Assembly (NCBI GenBank): GCA_014238065.1
Contig: JABABU010000042.1
Coordinates: forward strand, 1-64,000
DNA from: Actinomycetota bacterium
Lineage (GTDB): Bacteria; Actinomycetota; Acidimicrobiia; Acidimicrobiales; Poriferisodalaceae
DNA: 64,000 nucleotides
Direction: 5' to 3'
Below, in pieces: positions 27,613-34,846 of the stretch (positions are counted from its first letter, which is position 1; each line of letters starts with the position of its first letter). The position numbers and the translations under genes are program-made. Under the pieces are notes generated by a model. It saw only the letters and a list, made by a program, of their open reading frames with translations. It was not told where the DNA came from and searched no databases.

Positions 27613-29154
27613 TCAGCCGATGCCGTCTGGCATCTCGGCTTTACGCTTCTCGATGTAGGCGATGAGCTCGACATCGATCGCCTCGTCGAGCGGAGGCGGC
27701 TGGTACTGGGCCAGCATCTGCTTCCACACCGTTGTCGCACGCTGTGCTGCGGTGAGGGCACCGTCTTCGTCCCACTGCTCGAAACTGTTCGCGTCCGCGA
27801 TCTCGCTGCGGTAGAACGCGCTTTCGAAATTTGCCAGCGTGTGTTCTGTCCCGAGGAAGTGATTTCCGTGCTCGTTGGTGCGGAACGAGTCCATGGCCTG
27901 GCCGTTCTCGCTCATGTCGATACCGGCGGCGTAGATACCCATCATGCCGAGTTGGTCGGCGTCCATGATCAGTTTCTCGTAGCTGAGGGCAAGGCCGCCC
28001 TCGATCCAGCCGGCAGCGTGGAGCACGAAGTTCACGCCTGCGAACACGGTCGGGAGAATTGTCGAAGCCGACTCGTATGCTGCCTGTGCGTCTGGCGCCT
28101 TGGACGCGGTGAACTGCCCTCCTGAACGGAAGGGAACGCCGACTCGTCGTGCTAGTTCTGCCATGACATAGATGGCTTGACCAGCCTCTGGAGTCCCAAA
28201 GGTCGGTGCACCTGTTGCCATCGACATCGACGACGCGAAAGTCCCGAAGATCACCGGAGCTCCCGGCCGCACCAACTGGCAGTAGGCCATCCCTGAAAGC
28301 GCCTCGGCCAGTGCCTGAGCGGCGAGTCCGGCGACAGTCACGGGCGACATCGCGCCGGCCAAGATGAACGGAGACATGATGCAGGCTTGGTTGGACTTGG
28401 CATAGACGGTGGCTGCACCGAGCATGGTGGCGTCCCACCGGAGCGGCGAAGATGCGTTGATCAGGTTCGTCATCACGGTGCGATCTCGAAGATCGCCCCC
28501 GAAGGCGATTCTGGCCAGTTCGACGCTGTCCTCTGCGCGTTCAGCAGCCGTGACCGAGCCCATGAACGGCTTGTCCGAGTACTTGATGTGGGAATACACC
28601 ATGTCGAGATGCCGCTTGTTGATGGGCACATCGACGGGCTCGCAGACCGTTCCACCGGAATGGTGCAGGTGGGGCAGCATGTATGTCAGCTTGACGATGT
28701 TGCGGAAGTCTTCGATGGTGCCGTATCGGCGTCCGTTCTCGAGATCGGTGACGAACGGCGATCCGTAGTTGGGTGCGAAGACGGTGGTGTTACCACCGAT
28801 GCGAACGCTGCGCTCTGGATTGCGAGCATGCTGAATGAACTCTGAAGGAGCGCTGGCGCTGATGATGTCGCGGCACAGTCCTTTCGGCATCTTGACGAGT
28901 TCGCCTTCGACGGTGGCGCCGGCTTGGCGCCAGAGATCGAGCGCTTCGGGGGTTTCCTGAAAGGCAATGCCGATCTCGCTGAGGATGATCTCCGCGTTCT
29001 CCTCGATCTGAGTCAGCCCGGCTTCGTCGAGCATCGAAACGGGAGCGATACGGCGTTCGAGGTACGGTACGCTGAGTTCCGTTGATGTGGCGCGGGCGGC
29101 CTGGCGTGCGGCCCGGCCGCCAGATCGACGTCCTCGTCTCGGTGTATCGCTCAT
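27613..29154 (-). CDS. mtgB: MttB-family (trimethylamine methyltransferase-like) quaternary-amine methyltransferase, no pyrrolysine
   Basis: 513 aa, full length, with no in-frame TAG, so it belongs to the non-pyrrolysine MttB superfamily that includes MtgB (glycine betaine) and MtcB (carnitine). Visible family segments: EENAEIILSEIGIAFQETPEALDLWRQAG-like N-terminus, SDKPFMGSVTAAERAEDSV, LVRPGAPVIFGTFASSMSM, and FLGTEHTLANFESAFYR. It would move a methyl group from a quaternary amine to the Co(I) corrinoid protein encoded at 32966. The start overlaps the reactivase stop by 4 nt. The N-terminal SGGRAARQAAR is basic and common in the family. The symbol assumes betaine as substrate. Confidence 0.87.
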   Translation of the reverse strand: MSDTPRRGRRSGGRAARQAARATSTELSVPYLERRIAPVSMLDEAGLTQIEENAEIILSEIGIAFQETPEALDLWRQAGATVEGELVKMPKGLCRDIISASAPSEFIQHARNPERSVRIGGNTTVFAPNYGSPFVTDLENGRRYGTIEDFRNIVKLTYMLPHLHHSGGTVCEPVDVPINKRHLDMVYSHIKYSDKPFMGSVTAAERAEDSVELARIAFGGDLRDRTVMTNLINASSPLRWDATMLGAATVYAKSNQACIMSPFILAGAMSPVTVAGLAAQALAEALSGMAYCQLVRPGAPVIFGTFASSMSMATGAPTFGTPEAGQAIYVMAELARRVGVPFRSGGQFTASKAPDAQAAYESASTILPTVFAGVNFVLHAAGWIEGGLALSYEKLIMDADQLGMMGIYAAGIDMSENGQAMDSFRTNEHGNHFLGTEHTLANFESAFYRSEIADANSFEQWDEDGALTAAQRATTVWKQMLAQYQPPPLDEAIDVELIAYIEKRKAEMPDGIG

Positions 29155-31085
29155 TTTGGGCTCTCCTGGGTTTCTTGGCTCGTCGCGAGCCGGCTCGCGC
29201 TTCGGCGACGTCGTCCGCCCGATGAAGCGGTCGATGGTGCTGTCGAGTGCGGGAAGGCGAGAGCGGTGACGAACAGCTCCTGAAATCGGGGTTCGATCGC
29301 CGTTTCGATCTTGATGACGTCGCGTGCCGCGGCTTCCATGTCGAGTCGCTGCTCGGCGGACAGCAATGCTCGTACGGCGCCAGTGCCCGCAGAGTTACCG
29401 ACGGCGCTGACGGCTCTGAGGGCCAGGTCAGGGATGAGACCCAGCACCATCGCGTGGGCGGGGTCGATGTGGGTACCGAACGCCCCAGCGAGCCGAATTT
29501 CGTCAGGGGAAGAAAGTTCCGCGTGCTCGAGCAGAAGGTCGATACCGGCCTTCAGAGCCGCCTTTGCGAGCTGGATGGCTCTGACGTCGGCTTGGGTGAC
29601 GTGGATGTCGCCGTGCAGTACATAGGAGAAGGTACGATCGTTGGAAACGACTCGGGCCGTTTCGGAAGAGAGTTCCCCGCGAATCACGCCCTGTTCGTCG
29701 ATGATCCCGCTGCTGACGAGTTCGGAGATCACTTCGATGATCCCGGACCCACAGATGCCCGTCACGCCCGTCTTCGCGGTTGCCGCCTCGAAGTTGGCGT
29801 CGTTCGACCACTCCGCCGCGCCGATGACCCTGAACCTCGGTTCGTAGGACTGGCGGTCGATGCGTACTCGTTCGATGGCGCCGGCTGCTGCCCGTTGGCC
29901 GCTGCTGATCTGTGCGCCCTCGAAAGCCGGGCCGGTGGGGCTCGATGCCGCAAATAGTTGTTCGGAGTTGCCAAGAACGATTTCGGCGTTGGTGCCGACG
30001 TCTACGAGGAGCTGCTGGGCATCCCCGCGGTGTGGTCCTTCGCTGAGGATTGCTGCTGCGGTGTCAGCTCCGACGTGCCCGGCAATGCAGGGTGCGACAT
30101 AGACCGAAGCGTTCTGACAATCGAGGTTGAGTTCCGTAGCGGTGCAACTCACGGCACCGTCGGTTGCCAGGGGAAATGGGGCCTGACCGAGCGGGGTCGG
30201 ATCGATGCCAAGCACGAGGTGGTGCATGATCGGGTTACCGACGAGCACGATGTCGAGAACCGCGGAGCGATCGATGCCCGCTTCATGAACGAGTTCACCG
30301 AACATTTCGTCGAGCGCCTGTCGTACGGCGTTCGTGAGTTCGTCATCGCCGCCTGGGTTCATCATCACGTACGACACGCGGCTCATCAGGTCTTCACCGA
30401 ACCGGATCTGGGGGTTCATCCTGCCGCTCGATGCCAGTACCTCGCCGGTGGCGAGATCACAGAGATGACCGGCAATCGTGGTCGAGCCGATATCGACCGC
30501 AATGCCGACAATTTGGTCGACGAACCCCGGCCAGACGGCCGCAGCACGCCGACCGCGGTCGACGGCGATTGTTGCTGGGCCCGAGGTCGCCTGCAAACCG
30601 GTCGCGTCGATGTCAGGCATGTCCCATCCCCGCGCGAGCGCCGAGGCTACATCGGAGGCGTCCTCGACATAGTGCAGCGTGTAGATGGGATCGACAACGA
30701 GGTCGCCGACATCGACGTCCTTGCGAATGACTTGGCGATGCATCTGGCTGTCAGCAGGAATGTCGACGATCACGTCACCGAGCAAGCGCGTACCGCAGCC
30801 GAGCCGCCGACCGGCCCTGATGGGCCGCTTGCCTCGATAGGCGCGCTCGAGAGGGCCCCATGGCGTCAGGTCAGCTGCGGTCGATTCAATTGACCACTTG
30901 GCGAAGGAGCCGTAGGAGGGCTCGATCTGGCATCGTCCACAGATTCCGCGGCCTCCGCAGACCGAGTCGAGATCGACACCGAGCTGTCGAGCGGCATCGA
31001 GCACGGTCGAGCCGCTGACGAACCTACCCGTGAGCCCGGATGGGGTGAACACCACCCGATGTGATTCACTCGAATCCTTGGCCAT
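29151..31085 (-). CDS. RACo/RamA-like corrinoid reactivation protein (2Fe-2S plus DUF4445 ASKHA domain)
   Basis: 644 aa. The N-terminal ferredoxin is marked by SVCGGRGICGRCQIE (residues about 38-52). A linker region follows, then an ASKHA ATPase fold: GIAVDIGSTTIAGHLCDLATG, LLVDVGTNAEIVLGN, ICGSGIIEVISEL and LAGAFGTHIDP. Such proteins use ATP to reduce inactive Co(II) corrinoid back to Co(I). It is placed between the methyl-THF transferase (11-nt gap) and the MttB gene (ATGA overlap), as expected for a dedicated reactivase. Confidence 0.9.
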   Translation of the reverse strand: MAKDSSESHRVVFTPSGLTGRFVSGSTVLDAARQLGVDLDSVCGGRGICGRCQIEPSYGSFAKWSIESTAADLTPWGPLERAYRGKRPIRAGRRLGCGTRLLGDVIVDIPADSQMHRQVIRKDVDVGDLVVDPIYTLHYVEDASDVASALARGWDMPDIDATGLQATSGPATIAVDRGRRAAAVWPGFVDQIVGIAVDIGSTTIAGHLCDLATGEVLASSGRMNPQIRFGEDLMSRVSYVMMNPGGDDELTNAVRQALDEMFGELVHEAGIDRSAVLDIVLVGNPIMHHLVLGIDPTPLGQAPFPLATDGAVSCTATELNLDCQNASVYVAPCIAGHVGADTAAAILSEGPHRGDAQQLLVDVGTNAEIVLGNSEQLFAASSPTGPAFEGAQISSGQRAAAGAIERVRIDRQSYEPRFRVIGAAEWSNDANFEAATAKTGVTGICGSGIIEVISELVSSGIIDEQGVIRGELSSETARVVSNDRTFSYVLHGDIHVTQADVRAIQLAKAALKAGIDLLLEHAELSSPDEIRLAGAFGTHIDPAHAMVLGLIPDLALRAVSAVGNSAGTGAVRALLSAEQRLDMEAAARDVIKIETAIEPRFQELFVTALAFPHSTAPSTASSGGRRRRSASRLATSQETQESPK

Positions 31086-31096
31086 GGTCGTCGGGC

Positions 31097-32023
31097 CTAC
31101 TCGATTGCGGCGACAGGTGCTGCTGAAGCGCTGGCGCCGCCACGACGTCGGCCGCTGCTACGGCGCCGGTTGGCTGTCGCCGGGTCGCGGTTCTCCATGA
31201 TCCATGCAACGCAGTCTTGGTCGTGGCCCGCCAGGACGTCAGCAGCCATGATGGCGTTCTTCACTTCTGCATGCATCGGGTTCATGATCGCCGAAGTCAT
31301 TCCAGCACCGATCGCCATCGATAGAAACGTCCCGGTGATGACATGCCGGTTTGGGAGACCGAAAGCGACATTTGAGGCGCCACAGGTCGTGTTGATTTTC
31401 AGCTCCTCACGGAGTCGGCGGACGAGAGCGAAGACTTGTTGACCCGCGGTGCCCATTGCTCCGATTGGCATGACCAGCGGGTCGACCACCACATCGGATG
31501 GTGCGATGCCGTGATCCCGAGCACGGTTGACAATCTTCTTTGCGACCTCGAACCTGATGTCGGGATCTTCGGAGATGCCGGTCTCGTCGTTGGAGATGGC
31601 CACGACTGCCGCGCCGTGCTTCGCGACGAGAGGCAGGATTCGCTCGAGGCTTTCGTCCTCGCCGGTCACTGAGTTGACCAACGGTTTGCCTATGTATGCG
31701 TTCATGCCTGCTTCGAGCGCGTCGAGAATCGATGAGTCGATGCACAACGGGGCATCGCTGATCGACTGGACCAGTTCTATGGCCTTCACCAACAACGCAG
31801 GTTCGTCTGCCAACGGGATGCCTGCATTGATGTCGAGCATGTGCGCCCCGGCTGCGATCTGAGCGAGAGCGTCGGCTTCGACTCGACTGAAATCGCCCTC
31901 CTTCATCTCGGCCGCGAGCAACTTTCGGCCCGTCGGGTTGATTCGCTCACCGATCATCACGAACGGGCGATCGAAGCCGATCACCACTTCCTTCGTTGCC
32001 GAACTGAGGACTGTCTCGGTCAT
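31097..32023 (-). CDS. mtgA: Methyltetrahydrofolate:corrinoid protein methyltransferase (pterin-binding/DHPS fold)
   Basis: 308 aa from ATG 32023. The pterin-binding start is PFVMIGERINPTGRKLLAAEM, then AHMLDINAGIPLADE, ISDAPLCIDSS, KPLVNSVTGEDE and TCGASNVAFGLPNRH. These match MetH-type and MtgA/MtvA methyltransferases. It would pass the methyl group from methyl-Co(III) corrinoid to THF, feeding the C1 oxidation genes. Its start overlaps the small gene at 32020 by 4 nt. The C-terminal tail (RRRSSGRRRGGASASA) is basic and low complexity, likely disordered. Confidence 0.9.
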   Translation of the reverse strand: MTETVLSSATKEVVIGFDRPFVMIGERINPTGRKLLAAEMKEGDFSRVEADALAQIAAGAHMLDINAGIPLADEPALLVKAIELVQSISDAPLCIDSSILDALEAGMNAYIGKPLVNSVTGEDESLERILPLVAKHGAAVVAISNDETGISEDPDIRFEVAKKIVNRARDHGIAPSDVVVDPLVMPIGAMGTAGQQVFALVRRLREELKINTTCGASNVAFGLPNRHVITGTFLSMAIGAGMTSAIMNPMHAEVKNAIMAADVLAGHDQDCVAWIMENRDPATANRRRSSGRRRGGASASAAPVAAIE

Positions 32024-32370
32024 GATGATCCGTCTTTCTGGAACGGGGATCCCGCTTCGTCTTGACCGCCGGACCACACGAGCGCCTCGAGGCGGTCGCG
32101 GTGGTATTCGGCTTCGATACGTTCCCGTTCTGCCTCAGCGGCAGAAGTCGGGTCCCCCTCGATCTTGGAGGTGAGGCGCCGCCACTCGGCGACGTAGGAC
32201 TCTGTCTCTGTCTTGTCGGCGACGGTCGCCGCCCTGTCGATGGCGTGCTGAAATCGATCGCTGAGAATCACGCGCGCTTGCTCGTCGCCCCCAGAAGCAT
32301 TGATCTGCGCCGGAATGTCCCGCCAGAAGATGGTGACCAACTCAGGCTTCCCTCCTCTTCGGCGGGTCAT
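32020..32370 (-). CDS. Small conserved protein of the methyltransferase operon (virulence-factor-like domain)
   Basis: 116 aa. The text VTIFWRDIPAQINASGGDEQ and LSDRFQHAIDRAATVADKTET, then YVAEWRRL, resembles the small domain named virulence factor in Pfam (PF13769, from memory). The family name says little about function. It overlaps both neighbours by 4 nt, so it is made together with the corrinoid system and may assist it. A charged C-terminal helix (SAAEAERERIEAEYHRDRLE) is visible. Function unknown. Confidence 0.75.
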   Translation of the reverse strand: MTRRRGGKPELVTIFWRDIPAQINASGGDEQARVILSDRFQHAIDRAATVADKTETESYVAEWRRLTSKIEGDPTSAAEAERERIEAEYHRDRLEALVWSGGQDEAGSPFQKDGSS

Positions 32371-32969
32371 TTCGTCCTCCCGATAGAGATGAGAGCTGGC
32401 TCGAGTTCGCCGTAGCCCGTCGAGGTCTTCTCGAAGCGCAGGCCGAGACGGTGAGCAGCTGCTCTGGCCATTGCTTCAGTCTCGGGGTTCGGCTTCTGCT
32501 CGAGATACATGATCCGCGTGTAGTTGGCGAAGTACATGTCCTTCAGCTCTGGGTGATCTTCGATGCCGAAGCCGTGCCAGATGATTCGGTCGAAGTGTCT
32601 GGCGAAGAAGTCGGTGAGGTAAAGCGTGCCGAGTTCGTCCTCGTGCATCTGGAGGAACGCGTCGGAGCCAGTGAAGAATTGGTAGCAGTGCGCTCCGTCC
32701 AACATCGTTACTCCCTCCTCCGAACACACTTTCTCGAGGCGGCCACCGGTGCCGCAGTCGGCATATCCGACCAGAATCTCGTCGTATTTGTCGCCTGCGA
32801 GTCGAATACGTTCTCGCACTGCCTCAGGGATGGCTTCTGGTTCGTTGTGGTAGCGAGCAGGGAGGCATTCGATGGTGAGATTTTCGAGTCCGTGTTTCTT
32901 GCAAAGGTCGAGCATCTCGTGTGCGAGCGCACCGCAGGCAATGACCAGCACCTGCGGCAGCGTGTTCAC
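32367..32969 (-). CDS. DUF1638 family protein of the corrinoid methyltransferase operon
   Basis: 200 aa from a GTG overlapping the corrinoid gene stop (GTGA). It opens LVIACGALAHEMLDLCKKHG and contains LPARYHNEPEAIPEAVRERI, LVGYADCGTGGRLEKV, and DGAHCYQFFTG, all DUF1638-like with conserved Cys and His that could bind a metal. DUF1638 genes accompany methylamine and betaine methyltransferases in other organisms. The biochemical role is not known to me; it may help corrinoid loading or methyl transfer. Confidence 0.82.
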   Translation of the reverse strand: MNTLPQVLVIACGALAHEMLDLCKKHGLENLTIECLPARYHNEPEAIPEAVRERIRLAGDKYDEILVGYADCGTGGRLEKVCSEEGVTMLDGAHCYQFFTGSDAFLQMHEDELGTLYLTDFFARHFDRIIWHGFGIEDHPELKDMYFANYTRIMYLEQKPNPETEAMARAAAHRLGLRFEKTSTGYGELEPALISIGRTK

Positions 32970-33670
32970 CGTGCCGCGCGTTTCGCTTGTACGAGCGCAG
33001 TCGCTGTTTCGGCCGCGACCGCTGCGTCGCGACAGTAGGCGTCTGCGCCGATGGCTTCTGCGAACTCTTCGTTCAGCGGTGCGCCGCCACAGATGACGAT
33101 GTAGTCGTCGCGCATGCCCTTTTCTTTCAATGTGTCGATGATCACCTTCATGTAGGGCATCGTCGTCGTGAGCAGCGCAGACATGCCGAGCAGGTCTGGC
33201 TTGTGTTGTTCGATTGCCTCGAGGAATTCGTCAGCGTCGGTGTTGATACCTAGGTCGAAGACCTCGAAGCCAGCGCCCTCGAGCATCATGCCGACGAGGT
33301 TCTTGCCGATGTCGTGGATGTCGCCTTTGACCGTGCCGATCACTATGGTGCCGATCGGTTCCGCACCGGTTTCGGCCAGCAGTGGCCGAAGAATCGCCAT
33401 GCCGGCCTTCATGGCATTGGCGGCCAGCAAGACCTCGGGGACGAACAAGATGCCGTCACGGAAGTCGATGCCGACAATCCGCATTCCTTCGACGAGGGCG
33501 TCGTTAAGGACCTTGTCTGCGCCCCAGCCACGTCCGAGGAGGATGTTGGTCCCCTCGTGGATCTCGTCGGCGAGACCGTCGTAGAGGTCGTCGTGCATCT
33601 GGGCGGTGAGGTCCTCATCATCGAGGTCGGCGAGGATGATCTCATCGTCATCTGGATCGACATCTGACAT
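32966..33670 (-). CDS. mtgC: Corrinoid (cobalamin-binding) methyl carrier protein
   Basis: 234 aa from ATG 33670. Residues about 1-45 are strikingly acidic (DVDPDDDEIILADLDDEDL). A helical cap domain follows (VEGMRIVGIDFRDGILFVPEVLLAANAMK), then the B12 domain with lower-axial His in GDIHDIGKNLVGMM (DxHxxG) and LGMSALLTTTMPYMK. It shuttles the methyl group between the MttB-family enzyme and the THF transferase. It is first in a six-gene operon. A start at the ATG five codons upstream (33685) is possible. Confidence 0.92.
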   Translation of the reverse strand: MSDVDPDDDEIILADLDDEDLTAQMHDDLYDGLADEIHEGTNILLGRGWGADKVLNDALVEGMRIVGIDFRDGILFVPEVLLAANAMKAGMAILRPLLAETGAEPIGTIVIGTVKGDIHDIGKNLVGMMLEGAGFEVFDLGINTDADEFLEAIEQHKPDLLGMSALLTTTMPYMKVIIDTLKEKGMRDDYIVICGGAPLNEEFAEAIGADAYCRDAAVAAETATALVQAKRAAR

Positions 33671-33860
33671 GGGGGTCAACTCCATCTGATGCTGGCACGG
33701 GTGCGATACTGGCGAGCGACTGCCAGCTACCTTTGGGGTGAGTAACCGGGCGGCCATATGGGCATGACTACGGCTTGTCACCGCATCCTGTCCCGTATGT
33801 CGGAACTGTACCGCATTGTGGGTTGGTAATCACGAAACTCAACGAAAAATAGAGGATCCG

Positions 33861-34595
33861 ATGCTCGATATCCACACCGTCATCTCGACCGCAGCCGGAG
33901 ACATGGCCACGTTCGTGTCTAGGCCGGCCGATGAGGGACCGCATCCGGTGGTCTTCTTCTACATGGACGCTCCCGGCAAACGAGAGGAACTCCACGACAT
34001 GGCTCGGCGCATCGCGACGACCGGTTACTACGTGGTGCTTCCACAGCTGTATTACCGCAGGATCGAGGAGTACTCCGTCCAGGACTCGGGCGATGCAGCC
34101 AGAGCCGAGATGTTCGAGCACATGAACAGCCTGACCAACGCGATGATCGTTGAGGACACGGCTGCGATGTTCGATTTCATCGATGCTGATCCGGCGGCTG
34201 ACAGCACTCGCGTTGGATGTGTGGGTTATTGCATGAGTGGCCCGTTCTCCCTGGCCCAAGCAGCTGCATATCCTGATCGCATCGCGTGCGCTGCCTCTGT
34301 CTATGGGGTTCGCTTGGCCGTGGATACCCCGGACTCGCCGCACAAAGCGTTTGCCCAGGTGAAAGGCGAGCTCTACATCGCCTGCGCGGAAACTGACATT
34401 TACGCGCCGCCCGAGATGGTTGCCCTTCTCGAACAGACCGTCGCCGAGTCTGACGTGAACGCAACCATCGAGTGGTATCCGGGCACCGAGCACGGGTTCG
34501 CATTCCCTCAGCGATCCGTCTACGACAAGGCAGCTGCGGAGGTTCACTGGCGACGGCTTCATTCGCTGTTCGACAGAAACCTGAAGAACCCGTAG
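33861..34595 (+). CDS. Dienelactone hydrolase family protein
   Basis: 244 aa from ATG 33861 with AGAGGA upstream. The nucleophile is Cys124 in VGYCMSGPFS (Cys instead of Ser is the dienelactone hydrolase mark). The late Asp and His are in ETDIYAPPE and GTEHGFAFP. It hydrolyses dienelactone-type or other ester bonds in the cytoplasm. It is divergent from the corrinoid operon with a 190-nt gap. No aromatic degradation genes are adjacent, so the substrate is open. Confidence 0.88.
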   Translation: MLDIHTVISTAAGDMATFVSRPADEGPHPVVFFYMDAPGKREELHDMARRIATTGYYVVLPQLYYRRIEEYSVQDSGDAARAEMFEHMNSLTNAMIVEDTAAMFDFIDADPAADSTRVGCVGYCMSGPFSLAQAAAYPDRIACAASVYGVRLAVDTPDSPHKAFAQVKGELYIACAETDIYAPPEMVALLEQTVAESDVNATIEWYPGTEHGFAFPQRSVYDKAAAEVHWRRLHSLFDRNLKNP

Positions 34596-34610
34596 TCACC
34601 AGCGATTCGG

Positions 34611-34624
34611 CCAGCCGCGGCTGG
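34611..34624. terminator. Palindromic hairpin after the dienelactone hydrolase gene
   Basis: CCAGC-CGCG-GCTGG, a fully self-complementary 14-mer, lies 15 nt after the TAG stop. No T-tract follows, so it fits only the T-less hairpin type seen in some actinobacteria. The rest of 34596-34846 shows no gene I can support. Confidence 0.35.
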
Positions 34625-34846
34625 AGGCCGAGATTCTCAAATGACTCAGGACCCGAACTGCCAAGTAGACAGTGGAGCACTTCGGCTCGTGGTATTGATG
34701 GCGTCCTTCAGCAGCGGTTGCCGGATTATCGACAACTGACACCTACATCTGGCCGAAGTCACTCTGAGGTGGGTAAGTGGCGTTACTTGATGTTCCGTGG
34801 GCGGCCGATGAGCCAGGCGAACCGGGCGAAACCACTTGTGCTGATG

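Noticed and set aside
27613-29154. Pyrrolysine (in-frame TAG) in the MttB-family gene
   Set aside because: The frame is open for its full 513 aa; no TAG read-through is needed.
33671-33860. Cobalamin riboswitch before the corrinoid operon
   Set aside because: I looked for the B12-box type conserved blocks and could not find them; only a short ordinary intergenic region is seen.
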